Shown piece after piece: positions 14,623 through 23,350 of a DNA stretch of 64,000 bases (position 1 is the stretch's first letter; the number at the start of each line of letters is the position of its first letter). The translations under genes and the position numbers were made by a program. Location: positions 1 to 64,000 of the forward strand of contig CAZBSD010000005.1 of assembly GCA_964494735.1 (NCBI GenBank), in the 5' to 3' direction. The notes below the pieces were generated by a model. The model was not told the DNA's origin. It searched no databases and saw only the letters and a list, made by a program, of their open reading frames with translations. Origin of the DNA: PHAA01 sp964494735 (lineage in GTDB: Bacteria > Bacillota > Syntrophomonadia > Syntrophomonadales > Syntrophomonadaceae).

Positions 14623-14673
14623 GCCTACATTTTACCCTGTCAATATATGTCGCAAATGACCGGTGTCCCTCTC

Positions 14674-14702
14674 TTGCAATCGGAGCGTCCCTCTTATATA
14701 CT
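14674..14702 (+). promoter_or_regulatory. Promoter of the 6S-like RNA
   Basis: TTGCAA (14674-14679) and TATACT (14697-14702) are separated by exactly 17 bp. Transcription would start about seven bases downstream, at 14709, which is the first base of the closing stem of the RNA described next. Confidence 0.7.
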
Positions 14703-14708
14703 TGATTC

Positions 14709-14891
14709 AGGTGGCGGAGAGCTGGGATTCCTTATATCTTGGATTAAATGACACTTGATTGCCTTCCCGCTATTTGGTTCTTTTTTTAAATAAATCGGTT
14801 CACTTGCACAGGTGGTTCGTATCGAGTCATTTCGAGTTTGAAAGAGGTTATCAGTTCTGGATCAGAGCTTCAATGTCTTTCTCCGCCACCT
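14709..14891 (+). ncRNA. ssrS: Rod-shaped 183-nt RNA, probable 6S RNA
   Basis: The ends form a perfect 12-bp closing stem (14709-14720 AGGTGGCGGAGA with 14880-14891 TCTCCGCCACCT). Inside are a second short stem (AGCT and GATTCC against GGATC and AGCT), a large central bubble, and a 12-bp helix with a two-base bulge (AAATG/CATTT plus ACTTGAT/ATCGAGT). A terminal hairpin has CACTT/AGGTG. Size, long rod, central open bubble, own promoter and own terminator are all features of 6S RNA, which mimics an open promoter and binds housekeeping RNA polymerase. No open frame fits. A different structured RNA cannot be ruled out without a covariance search. Confidence 0.6.
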
Positions 14892-14913
14892 ATAAAAAAT
14901 TAGACAAACATTG

Positions 14914-14950
14914 ATATCCTCATGGGTTCACCTCATGAGGGTATTTTTTT
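14914..14950 (+). terminator. Rho-independent terminator of the 6S-like RNA
   Basis: An 11-bp stem, ATATCCTCATG (14914-14924) with CATGAGGGTAT (14934-14944), is followed by six Ts. It lies 23 nt after the closing stem, so the 3' end of the RNA would need trimming to reach the mature form. Confidence 0.9.
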
Positions 14951-15013
14951 ACCAGTCAGACGATTTATCAACCATTGTGAGGATTGTTATAATTATAGGC
15001 AGAGGTGATGATA

Positions 15014-15760
15014 GTGAATAAGGAAGTTGAGCAGGTGGCCCTGATGCTCAAGACATCCAAAAATACGGTGGTGGTGACCGGCGCCGGTATCAGCACCGAG
15101 GCGGGTATCCCCGATTTCCGGGGACCGAACGGCATATACCGCCAGCTGGGGGAAGACCGGGTGATGGAGATAATCCATATCAATTGTTTCCGCAGCAATC
15201 CCGACCACTTCTATCTCTTCTACCGCAAGCATTTCCAATCTTATGCTCAGGTCCAGCCCAGCAAAGCTCATCTGGCGCTGGCCCAACTGGAACAAAAAGG
15301 GCTGGTCAAAGCGGTCGTGACCCAGAACATAGATGGTCTCCACCAAAAGGCGGGCAGCCGCCGGGTAATTGCTGTCCATGGCATCGCTGATCGCTACGTC
15401 TGCACCAACCAGGCCTGCCAGGAAATCTACGACCAACATTACGTGGATACCTATCCCCTGACGGTACCCTGCTGTGAAGAATGTGACGAGGTGCTGAAGC
15501 CCGACGTGGTGCTTTTCGGTGAGCCGATCAAGAACTACTACGATGCGGTGGAAGCTATAGCCGGTGCTCATCTCTTGGTGGTGATAGGTTCTTCGCTGAC
15601 GGTCTATCCCCTGGCTGGTTTTGTAAGGGATTACTGCAACTCCAACAAGGATCTGCTGATCATCAACAAAGGACCGACCCAGATGGACTACGCCGCTACC
15701 TTGAAGGTTGACGCCGGCCATACCGGTGACTTCCTCAATCAAGTGGTGGCCAGGATCTAA
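15014..15760 (+). CDS. NAD-dependent protein deacylase (sirtuin)
   Basis: A sirtuin of about 248 residues. NAD site VVTGAGISTEAGIPDFRGPNGIY, core TQNIDGLHQKAGS, catalytic His in AVHGIADRY and a Cys4 zinc site (CTNQACQ... CCEEC) are all present, followed by PDVVLFGEPI. It removes acyl groups from lysines of proteins such as acyl-CoA synthetases. The GTG at 15014 is eight bases after AGAGG and is the best start; two earlier in-frame starts lack room for a site. A TATAAT at 14988-14993 gives it its own promoter with a very short leader. It converges with the NUDIX gene and overlaps its end by four bases. Confidence 0.9.
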   Translation: MNKEVEQVALMLKTSKNTVVVTGAGISTEAGIPDFRGPNGIYRQLGEDRVMEIIHINCFRSNPDHFYLFYRKHFQSYAQVQPSKAHLALAQLEQKGLVKAVVTQNIDGLHQKAGSRRVIAVHGIADRYVCTNQACQEIYDQHYVDTYPLTVPCCEECDEVLKPDVVLFGEPIKNYYDAVEAIAGAHLLVVIGSSLTVYPLAGFVRDYCNSNKDLLIINKGPTQMDYAATLKVDAGHTGDFLNQVVARI

Positions 15761-16392
15761 TAGATTTTTCCCGGAGAAGGCGGTTGGATTAGGGACAGGA
15801 AGTGGGTCACGATGAGAGCGGTCAACCCCCAGATAACATGTTCCTGCCAGATGTAGAAATGTTGGGGATAGTTGGCTTGCCGGAAGGGGTATTGGCGGCC
15901 GTTGGGTATGAGGTCGTATGGGAAATCATCCGGGGGGGCCATCTTGAAGGCCAGATTCTTACGCAGCGGTTTGTTGTGCAGCAGGTAATCCACCGGAACG
16001 TAGAAGATCGTCTCCACTTCATCAGGATTGATGCGGATACGTTGACTGTCCTTGATATAACCAAGATAAGGATAGATGATGGCACTGAAGGGGGTGATGA
16101 CCACATCCAGCGGAGCTATCACCTCGATATCATCCGTCTCCAGGCCCAGCTCCTCGCAGGTTTCCCGAACCGCGGTCATCGCCGCACTATTATCGTCTTC
16201 CTCGACCCCGCCTCCTGGAAAACATATCTCTCCCGGCTGTCTGAAGAGATGGGGAGCCCTTTTTTCGAACAGGATCGAAAGTTCGCCTTCCACTTCCACC
16301 AGGGGAAGCAGTACAGCTGATTGGGCCGCCTGTCTATGGCCCATTATTTGACGTCGGCGCCCTTGCAGGGCTTTGATGTTTTCGGGCAGCAT
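15757..16392 (-). CDS. NUDIX hydrolase, CoA pyrophosphatase type
   Basis: About 211 residues with the NUDIX box GGGVEEDDNSAAMTAVRETCEELGLE. Just before it the CoA-pyrophosphatase signature LFEKRAPHLFRQPGEICFPGGGVE is clear. It would split CoA or acyl-CoA into phosphopantetheine and ADP. The C-terminus has a hydrophobic segment (WGLTALIVTHFLSLI). The ATG at 16392 follows GGAAAGGA; a TTG six codons upstream is weaker. Confidence 0.85.
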   Translation of the reverse strand: MLPENIKALQGRRRQIMGHRQAAQSAVLLPLVEVEGELSILFEKRAPHLFRQPGEICFPGGGVEEDDNSAAMTAVRETCEELGLETDDIEVIAPLDVVITPFSAIIYPYLGYIKDSQRIRINPDEVETIFYVPVDYLLHNKPLRKNLAFKMAPPDDFPYDLIPNGRQYPFRQANYPQHFYIWQEHVIWGLTALIVTHFLSLIQPPSPGKIY

Positions 16393-16434
16393 TCTTTCCT
16401 TTCCCGCCAAATCGGATCGGCGCGACAGTGGTGG

Positions 16435-16941
16435 TTAAAATTTAGGTATCTGTATTTTGCTCACCATCATATACGATAAGAAGAGAACCAGCAACAGAGC
16501 CAGGTAGCCGTTTAAAGCCGACGCCAGCAGTGACAGCAAGGCCATCAAGAAACCGGCCAGGGTGATGGGCAGGCCTACAAAATAGTCGCTTATGTTGAGG
16601 ACGTTGAAACGGGCCAGTCTGAAGGCCCCGCACATTATATAGACCAATGCCGCCGCTACCCCCAAGAACAGAGGCAGATGGTAGAGTAATTGCGAATATA
16701 TCAGTATAGCTGGTGCTACTCCAAAGGAAACCAGATCACAGAGTGAATCGAGCTGCTTGCCGATGTCCGACATCACATTGAATTTACGGGCTACCCGACC
16801 ATCGATGCCGTCCATAAATACGGCCAGAAGTATGAAAATGGCTGCCATCAGGTAGTTCCTCTCCAGAATCTGGATCAAGGACAGCGAGCCGAATATGATA
16901 TTTATCAGGGTTATGGTGTTGGCACTGCCTTTTCTATTCAT
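16435..16941 (-). CDS. pssA: CDP-diacylglycerol-serine O-phosphatidyltransferase
   Basis: Membrane enzyme of 168 residues with five to six spans. The CDP-alcohol phosphotransferase motif is DGIDGRVARKFNVMSDIGKQ followed by LDSLCD, carrying the four metal-binding Asp. It makes phosphatidylserine, the substrate of Psd encoded just upstream. The start ATG at 16941 overlaps the psd stop by eight bases, which indicates translational coupling. Confidence 0.9.
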   Translation of the reverse strand: MNRKGSANTITLINIIFGSLSLIQILERNYLMAAIFILLAVFMDGIDGRVARKFNVMSDIGKQLDSLCDLVSFGVAPAILIYSQLLYHLPLFLGVAAALVYIMCGAFRLARFNVLNISDYFVGLPITLAGFLMALLSLLASALNGYLALLLVLFLSYMMVSKIQIPKF

Positions 16942-17575
16942 TAAGCCTTGCAATCAGAGACTCCCCTCCTCTCACCTTCTGACCGGGTTCCACCCGTATC
17001 TCGGTTCCAGCCGGCAGGTATAACTCGGTACAGGACCCAAAACGTATCAGACCGAATCTTTCACCACTCTTGATCATATCACCGGGTTTTACCCAGCAGA
17101 CCAGACGGCGGGCTACCAAGCCGGTTACCTGCACCACCAGTACTTTTCCCCATTCGGTGGCTAAACCCACATAATTGCGGGCGTTCAACACCCCGGCTTC
17201 ATCCCGGTAAGCGGCCAGATAGACGCCCGGAACCCTGTTTACCCATTCCACCCTTCCGGTTATTGGTGCCCGGTTGATATGGACGTTGAAAAGGCTCAGG
17301 AAGATCCTCACCCGGATTGCCTCGGCTTGGATAAACTCATTCTCGATGACGTCAGTCACATCCATCACCCGGCCATCGGCGGGAGCCAATACATTAGCCC
17401 AGTCTTGAGGTATCTGTCGCTCCGGATTGCGGAAGAAGAAGATGCAAAAAAGGGTCAAGACCAATCCCAATACGGCCCAGGCAGCACTCGCCAACAAATA
17501 CAGCAGCCAGGTCACCAGGGCGAATACAAATATGAACGGCCAGCCTTCCCGTGCCACTGGTTCACGATGGGTCAT
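16934..17575 (-). CDS. psd: Phosphatidylserine decarboxylase, short type
   Basis: A proenzyme of 213 residues. Two N-terminal membrane spans are followed by LAPADGRVMDVTDV, VRIFLSLFNVHINRAPITGRV and the self-cleavage site RFGSCTEL. The Ser of that site becomes the pyruvoyl group. The length and FGS motif fit the short Psd type found in Clostridia and Archaea. It forms phosphatidylethanolamine from the PssA product. The ATG at 17575 follows AGGAGA; seven codons upstream is an ATG without a site. Confidence 0.9.
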   Translation of the reverse strand: MTHREPVAREGWPFIFVFALVTWLLYLLASAAWAVLGLVLTLFCIFFFRNPERQIPQDWANVLAPADGRVMDVTDVIENEFIQAEAIRVRIFLSLFNVHINRAPITGRVEWVNRVPGVYLAAYRDEAGVLNARNYVGLATEWGKVLVVQVTGLVARRLVCWVKPGDMIKSGERFGLIRFGSCTELYLPAGTEIRVEPGQKVRGGESLIARLNE

Positions 17576-17687
17576 ATTCTCTCCTGTGATTATCATATTT
17601 AAATATTTTTAGCTTATACCTATGGTTTAGGTGAATACCTATATTCAAATAATTGTAGCCTATAACTGCTTAATATGTAACAGAACA

Positions 17688-19508
17688 CTAGTTTGCCTTC
17701 GGGTTGAGGCCTGCAGCCGGGGCGCCCTTTTTATGAAGGTCCCAGCGTACAGGTACGTCGCCGCTGAGATCCAGAACCTGGATGGCGGTAAGAGTAACCG
17801 GATGGTAGACGAACATCAGTTGCACATCCCTGCTCTCCCCGTCATCACCGGGCAGCTTAAGATATTCCAGGTGGAGCAGCTTTTTAATTTCCCGCGCAGT
17901 CCGGCCTTCCCATCCGGGCAGGTAACGATGGACGAAGTCCTTGTCCCGGGTATATGCGTAGAGAAGGTCATTGAGGTTGGCGGGGTTACGACTGACAAGG
18001 CCGTCAGGCAGGGTGTAACGATGATGATGGAGCAAGTAATCGTATTTAAGCCGCTCCTCAACCTGGGAACAGTGAGTAGAATGTTGGTCGCAAATAAACC
18101 TATATATGTAAGAGTAGAGGGATTCCTTACGGTGTCCCCGCCCCCACCAGGCGTTACTGTTCCAATAGTCGGCCAATTCATGGTAGAAATCAGCTGGTTG
18201 ACGAGCATAAATGACAGTAGTGATGTAATCCATACTGGCTGCCATCTGCCCGGAGTTATAATATCGGTCCAGCAAAGATTCGATCCGGGTCAAAATCAGA
18301 ATATCCTCAAACTTCAAGTGGGGATTGGAAATGACTTGGTAGGGCGGGTGGGATTGGTATTCAAATCCCAGGCTCGCACATTCCTGCGCCAACGGTGAGC
18401 CCTGCAAAATCTTAAGGAAGCCCAGCTGCAGCATGTCGGGACGCAGATTATAGACCATATTGAACGAGTTCTTGAAGCTGGCCAGGTCCTCTCCCGGCAA
18501 TCCCGCGATCAGATCCAGGTGGATATGTAAATTGCGGTTGGCCACCAGGCGGGTTATGTTGCGGCTCAGGCGCTCCCAGTCCTGTTTGCGCCCTACTGCC
18601 TGTAAAGCCGGCGGGTAGGTGGACTGCACCCCTATCTCGAAATTGAACCGGCCCGGAGGCAGGGTGGCCAGAAAATCAAGCATGCCATCGGAGAGCAATC
18701 CTGCGTCGATCTCGAAATGGACCTGGGTCTGGCCCGGGTGGGACAGGATATGTTCCATTATCGCCCGCGCTCTTCTTTCGTCCAGATTGAAGGTGCGATC
18801 CACAAATTTAATCTCCCGCAGCGGTAAGTCCATTATTAGGTCCAGGTCCGACTTGACCCGCTCCAAAGAGTGGAGGCGCACACCGGGGTGGGCTGAAGAC
18901 AGGCAATAACTGCACCGGAACGGGCAGCCCCGCGAACTCTCATAGTAGACCAGCCGGTCGGTCAACTCGTCTATCCCACAGTCATAAGGAAAAGGCAGGT
19001 CATCCAATGGTGTCATCAATGGCCGGGGCGGATTGGAGCAAGGTTGACCGCCCGGGTCCCGATAGGCTATCCCCAATACTGCATCGATGGCCTGCTCACC
19101 TGCCAGGACTGCCAGCAGTTCAGTCAGGGTCACCTCCCCTTCTCCGCAGACTATGTAATCCACCCCCGGGTTTTGCTCCAGCACCCGGATGGCATCATAG
19201 GATACCGCCGGGCCCCCCAGTACGATCGCGGTATCTGGGTCGGCTTTCTTGTAATCGTCACATAGCTTCAAAATGGATTCTATGTTCCAAATGTAACAGG
19301 AAAAGGCCAAGACCGCCGGCCTCTGCTGGTACAATGCGGCCATGATATCGGTCAGTGGCTGGTTTATGGTGAATTCCATGATGCAGATATCCAGGCCGGT
19401 GCGGGGGCGATTATAGGCCAGCAACGTTCTCAAGGCCAGGGAGGTATGCAGGTAGGTCGCATTCAGGGTCGACAGGACTACGCAGCCGCAAGGATGGGTG
19501 TTGGGCAT
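17688..19508 (-). CDS. B12-binding radical SAM protein with DUF4080-type tail
   Basis: A 606-residue protein. Residues about 8-150 form a cobalamin-binding Rossmann domain (AFSCYIWNIESILKLC, IVLGGPAVSYD). The radical SAM domain at about 185-380 has the cluster motif GCPFRCSYCLSS. The long C-terminal part (YNSGQMAASMDYI... GWEGRTAREIKKLLHLEYLKL) resembles DUF4080. This group contains methyltransferases and ring-forming enzymes, and the substrate is unknown. It ends about 90 nt beyond psd and starts 3 nt from the end of murB. It is one of many such proteins in anaerobes. Confidence 0.8.
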   Translation of the reverse strand: MPNTHPCGCVVLSTLNATYLHTSLALRTLLAYNRPRTGLDICIMEFTINQPLTDIMAALYQQRPAVLAFSCYIWNIESILKLCDDYKKADPDTAIVLGGPAVSYDAIRVLEQNPGVDYIVCGEGEVTLTELLAVLAGEQAIDAVLGIAYRDPGGQPCSNPPRPLMTPLDDLPFPYDCGIDELTDRLVYYESSRGCPFRCSYCLSSAHPGVRLHSLERVKSDLDLIMDLPLREIKFVDRTFNLDERRARAIMEHILSHPGQTQVHFEIDAGLLSDGMLDFLATLPPGRFNFEIGVQSTYPPALQAVGRKQDWERLSRNITRLVANRNLHIHLDLIAGLPGEDLASFKNSFNMVYNLRPDMLQLGFLKILQGSPLAQECASLGFEYQSHPPYQVISNPHLKFEDILILTRIESLLDRYYNSGQMAASMDYITTVIYARQPADFYHELADYWNSNAWWGRGHRKESLYSYIYRFICDQHSTHCSQVEERLKYDYLLHHHRYTLPDGLVSRNPANLNDLLYAYTRDKDFVHRYLPGWEGRTAREIKKLLHLEYLKLPGDDGESRDVQLMFVYHPVTLTAIQVLDLSGDVPVRWDLHKKGAPAAGLNPKAN

Positions 19509-19511
19509 GGT

Positions 19512-20408
19512 TTAAGGCTCTCCTAATATCCGTATTTCCGGGTGCAGGTTGATACCATAGCAGTCTGAGACTTTGACCTGGATGGCAGCGATGAGCTGCA
19601 ATACATCGCTGGCGGTAGCTCCGCCGGTGTTGATTATGAATCCGGCGTGTTTGGCAGAAACCTGAGCTCCGCCGATGGAAAATCCTTTCAGCCCCAGTTC
19701 CTCGATCATAGGTCCTACGAAATGACCGGGTGGCCGCCGAAAAACACTCCCCGCACTAGGGTATTCCAGCGGTTGTTTGTCCCAGCGGCGGGAGGAATAA
19801 TCCTGCATCTTGGCAAGAATAGACTCCTCTTCACCATTATTGAGCTCCAGTCGGACTGCCAGGACGATATAGTCATTGTGTTGGAAAATACTTTGCCGAT
19901 AGCCGAAGTTCATCTGCCCGCGGTGGAATACCTTGCTTTCCCCGGCGAGGCTGATAGCCTCCACTTCCAGCACCACGTCGGCCATCTCCCCGTCATAGGC
20001 GCCAGCGTTCATCACTACCGCTCCACCCAGGCTGCCAGGGATACCTTCCGCAAACTCCAGCCCCGACAGGTTGAATGGAGCCACTGCGTAAGCCAATTCC
20101 GTGAGCTGCACCCCGGCTTCGGCGCAGACCTGGTGGCCGCATATCTCAATCGAATTGAGCTGGGATATCTTGATCGCTGCCCCGCGGATGCCGTTATCCC
20201 GCACCAGCAGATTGCTGCCGGCCCCGAAGACCAGCCATGGCACTTGCTTGGCCCGCAAGTATTCCAGGGTTGTCTTCAGTTCGTAAATGGATTGGGGGGT
20301 TACCAGGACGTCGACCGGCCCGCCTATCTGGAATGTGGTATGGTTCTTCATCGGTTCGTCGAAACTGACGCTCTGGGGCGGGAGTAGTTTGAGCAAATCT
20401 TCGTACAT
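19512..20408 (-). CDS. murB: UDP-N-acetylenolpyruvoylglucosamine reductase
   Basis: A 298-residue flavoenzyme that reduces UDP-GlcNAc-enolpyruvate to UDP-MurNAc. The FAD part has HTTFQIGGPVDVLVTP, LVFGAGSNLLVRD and GIPGSLGGAVVMNAGAYDGEM. The catalytic Ser lies in YPSAGSVFRRP and the catalytic Glu in NLHPEIRIL. The lack of an extra Tyr loop makes it type II, as in other Firmicutes. It starts 48 nt after the LarA gene and is probably cotranscribed with it. Confidence 0.95.
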   Translation of the reverse strand: MYEDLLKLLPPQSVSFDEPMKNHTTFQIGGPVDVLVTPQSIYELKTTLEYLRAKQVPWLVFGAGSNLLVRDNGIRGAAIKISQLNSIEICGHQVCAEAGVQLTELAYAVAPFNLSGLEFAEGIPGSLGGAVVMNAGAYDGEMADVVLEVEAISLAGESKVFHRGQMNFGYRQSIFQHNDYIVLAVRLELNNGEEESILAKMQDYSSRRWDKQPLEYPSAGSVFRRPPGHFVGPMIEELGLKGFSIGGAQVSAKHAGFIINTGGATASDVLQLIAAIQVKVSDCYGINLHPEIRILGEP

Positions 20409-20456
20409 GCCGGTCTCCTTTTGGCTTTTTATATCTTTATGGCACGAAACATGAGA

Positions 20457-21722
20457 TTATTCGCCGCTGGTCAATTTGACCCCCAGTTTGGGCGCATCCG
20501 GCATTACGATCAGGGTCGCATCCGCCCCGTGCCGGTGCCAGGCCAACCGCAGAGCATCATCGAGGCTGGCCGCTGGGATCATAAAAAGACGTTGGACCAG
20601 TTCCGGGACCATGCTGCTGACCAGTATTATCTCCGCCTGTTCCAGGGTACGGCAGATTGCGTAGGCTTTATGGCCGCCCAGTTCAAAATGGCGGTGGAAC
20701 CGATCCACTATGTCCTGCCGGCAGCCAGCCTGGTCGATCCAAGCGGCAAACACATCTTCGCCCAATCCTTCTCGGCATTCGGCGGCCAGCACGATGGTGC
20801 CGCCCGGTCTTACCGCCAGTGCTGCCGCATCCAGGGCTTTTTGGGCCTGGTACATATTGATATCTTTGGGATATCCTCCGCAGCTGGCGATAACGATGTC
20901 CGCTTGGGCTTTGATGGGGATGGTGGTCATCTGTTCACAAAACTTGACTGCCGCCAGCCAGGCTTGTTGGACTTCGCCCGCCGCACAAAAGGCGATGTCA
21001 TATTTGGAATGGGTCACCACGTTGAGGCTAAAGTCTACTCCGGCCTGATAAGCAGCTTCCAGCATCAGGTTGCTGACCGGATTATCCTGGTAATTACCCA
21101 GGCAGGCGCGGGGATCGCTCATCATCTTGTGATTGGCCTGGATCACCGGGCGAGAAGCGATGCCAGGGAGGATGGATTTACGCCCCCCCGAATAACCGGC
21201 TAAATAATGCAGCCCCACCACCCCGGTGACCACCAGCAGGTCAGCTTCCGCGGCGGTGCGGTTGATCGCCAGGTCCAGACCGTTGGACAACTTGCCCAGG
21301 GAAGTCAGATTCGAATCCGGGTCATGGCTCAAAATATGGTATTGCCGGCATATGTCAGCCCCAAAAACGGCTTGGTTGTCCTCTTCCGTATGGGGCCGAT
21401 GGATGCCGGTGGCAACGATCAAAGTGATCGCCTCGGGTGTTATTCCCGCCCCTTCTATCTCCGCCAGCAGCGGTGGCAGCATGGTCGCATAGGGAGTAGG
21501 ACGGGTCATGTCGTTGACCACGATAACTGCATTGCAGGCCCCATTGCGCCTGATTATCTCCCCTACCCGCTCAGTGCCCAGAGGGCGTTGCAGGGCCGCG
21601 GCGACCATGTTCCCGTTTCCGCCGGTTGGGGGCACCGGACGGGGTTCCAGAACGCACAACAATCGGGCCGGGTCAATCTCTATCGGCAGGTGGGTTTTTC
21701 CATAGGCAAGTTCGAATTTCAC
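20457..21722 (-). CDS. larA: Nickel-dependent lactate racemase family protein (LarA-like)
   Basis: A 421-residue LarA-family protein (DUF2088). GIHRPHTEEDNQAVFG holds catalytic and nickel-pincer histidines, and VVGLHYLAGYSGGRKSILPGIA includes the lysine that bonds the pyridinium cofactor. These racemases invert 2-hydroxyacids. The gene is divergent from glcD-glcF, which encode a 2-hydroxyacid oxidase, so it may feed D-lactate or a related acid to that enzyme. The cofactor-making genes larB, larC and larE are not in the window. Family members act on several hydroxyacids, so the substrate is open. Confidence 0.85.
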   Translation of the reverse strand: MKFELAYGKTHLPIEIDPARLLCVLEPRPVPPTGGNGNMVAAALQRPLGTERVGEIIRRNGACNAVIVVNDMTRPTPYATMLPPLLAEIEGAGITPEAITLIVATGIHRPHTEEDNQAVFGADICRQYHILSHDPDSNLTSLGKLSNGLDLAINRTAAEADLLVVTGVVGLHYLAGYSGGRKSILPGIASRPVIQANHKMMSDPRACLGNYQDNPVSNLMLEAAYQAGVDFSLNVVTHSKYDIAFCAAGEVQQAWLAAVKFCEQMTTIPIKAQADIVIASCGGYPKDINMYQAQKALDAAALAVRPGGTIVLAAECREGLGEDVFAAWIDQAGCRQDIVDRFHRHFELGGHKAYAICRTLEQAEIILVSSMVPELVQRLFMIPAASLDDALRLAWHRHGADATLIVMPDAPKLGVKLTSGE

Positions 21723-21906
21723 GACTGATCTCCTATTTTTCCTGGGATTGGATCCACTCCAAATATTAGTTTATGTCTCATCCTCCAGAAAATCAAATTA
21801 TGTTCTGAGGGGTGATTGTATACCCCAGCCCTCAAATTTCTTATGTTATAATAGGCACGGGATTTCCGCCCCGCCTCATATTCATCTTAGGCAGGAGAGT
21901 GATAAT

Positions 21907-23307
21907 TTGGATAAGTCAGCCATACAGAAGGAACTGCTCAAAATGTTCAGCCCCGACCGGCTGCTGAGTGATGAGCTTGATTTAATGTATTATTCATATG
22001 ACAGCTCCTTTTTAACCAAATTGGAGAACACCTCCCCTTATGCGGTGGTGTTTCCCAAATCTACCGAAGACGTACAGAAGGTGATGCAGTTCGCCTGGGC
22101 CAACCATGTCAACGTGATCCCCCGCGGAGCCGGCACCGGAGAGACGGGGGGGTGTGTAGCGGTGGAAGGCGGCATCGTGATGGATCTGTCCCAATGGAAC
22201 GAAATCGTGGAGATAGACCAGAAGAATATGCAGGCCGTGGTACGTCCGGGGGTTATCCATGCCGAATTGAATAATGAATTGGCCAAATTCAACCTGTTCT
22301 TCCCTCCCGACCCTGGCAGCAGCCTGATGTGTACGGTGGGCGGTATGGTCGCCAACAATGCTTCCGGATTGCGGGCTGTAAAATACGGTACCACCGAGCA
22401 ATATGTGCTGGGCTTGGAAGTAGTGGCTCCCAATGGTGATGTCATGATCACCGGGGGCATGAAATCCCGGGCTATCAAAAATGTTTCCGGCCTCAATCTC
22501 ACCAAACTGATGGTGGGCTCGGAAGGTGTGCTGGGGGTCATAACCAAGATCCGCTTAAGATGTTTTCCCAAGCCCCGGGCCCGGGGTATCGCTTTAGCGG
22601 TTTTCGATAACCTGGACGACGCCCCGGCTACCGTGTTGGATGTTTACCAAGCCGGTATCCTGCCTTCGGGAATAGAGATCCTGGATGGTTCGGCTATCAA
22701 AGCGGTGAATGAATTCAAGCCTCATATTAAATTACCGGAGGCTGAAGCCATTCTGCTTTTCGAGGTGGATGGAAATCCACCCAGTGTGGAGTTTGAGGGT
22801 GATGTGATCAAAGAGATGGCCGGCAAACGGGCCCGCTCGGTGGAATGGTCCACCGATCCCCAACGAATGGGCCAGTTGTGGGAGGGGCGCAGCGTGACTG
22901 CAGCCGCCGCTTCGCGGGTACGTCCTGATGGCAGCCGCATCTTCGCCGGCGAGGATATCAGCGTTCCCCTGTCCAAGGTGGCAGATGTATTGAGGGCTAT
23001 CCGGGAACTGGGTAGGAAATATGACATCCAGGTAGTCAACTATGGTCATATCGGGGACGGCAATGTCCATACCGCCCCGGTCATCAACCCGGAAAACCCC
23101 GCCGAGGTGGAGAAAGTCCTGCAGCTGGTCGATGAAATTCATCTGCTGGCCATCGAGATGGAAGGCACCACCACCGGCGAGCACGGGGTAGGTGCGGTAC
23201 GCAGGCGTTATGCACCGCTGGAGCACGGTATCGCCCATGAGTATATGCTGAAGACCAAGCAGGCGTTTGACCCCAAGGGTATCATGAATCCAGGTAAGCT
23301 GATTTAG
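21907..23307 (+). CDS. glcD: FAD-linked 2-hydroxyacid dehydrogenase (GlcD type)
   Basis: A 466-residue flavoprotein of the vanillyl-alcohol oxidase superfamily. The FAD site is NVIPRGAGTGETGGCVAVEGG, with DPGSSLMCTVGGMVANNASG. The C-terminal domain has NYGHIGDGNVHTAPVI and GTTTGEHGVGAVRR. It oxidises glycolate or D-lactate and passes electrons to the iron-sulphur subunit encoded next. TTG at 21907 has AGGAG nine bases upstream; the open frame extends further but without a site. A TATAAT at 21847-21852 is a likely -10. The 184-bp gap to larA also has a small GGGGT/ACCCC hairpin near 21808-21825. Confidence 0.9.
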   Translation: MDKSAIQKELLKMFSPDRLLSDELDLMYYSYDSSFLTKLENTSPYAVVFPKSTEDVQKVMQFAWANHVNVIPRGAGTGETGGCVAVEGGIVMDLSQWNEIVEIDQKNMQAVVRPGVIHAELNNELAKFNLFFPPDPGSSLMCTVGGMVANNASGLRAVKYGTTEQYVLGLEVVAPNGDVMITGGMKSRAIKNVSGLNLTKLMVGSEGVLGVITKIRLRCFPKPRARGIALAVFDNLDDAPATVLDVYQAGILPSGIEILDGSAIKAVNEFKPHIKLPEAEAILLFEVDGNPPSVEFEGDVIKEMAGKRARSVEWSTDPQRMGQLWEGRSVTAAAASRVRPDGSRIFAGEDISVPLSKVADVLRAIRELGRKYDIQVVNYGHIGDGNVHTAPVINPENPAEVEKVLQLVDEIHLLAIEMEGTTTGEHGVGAVRRRYAPLEHGIAHEYMLKTKQAFDPKGIMNPGKLI

Positions 23308-23350
23308 CCCTGGCAATGATCACGGCTTAAATTTCGAGGAGATTTAGATA

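Noticed and set aside
14623..15004. T-box or other riboswitch controlling the sirtuin
   Set aside because: The terminator is followed by a separate TATAAT promoter for the sirtuin, and the closing stem makes a self-contained RNA.
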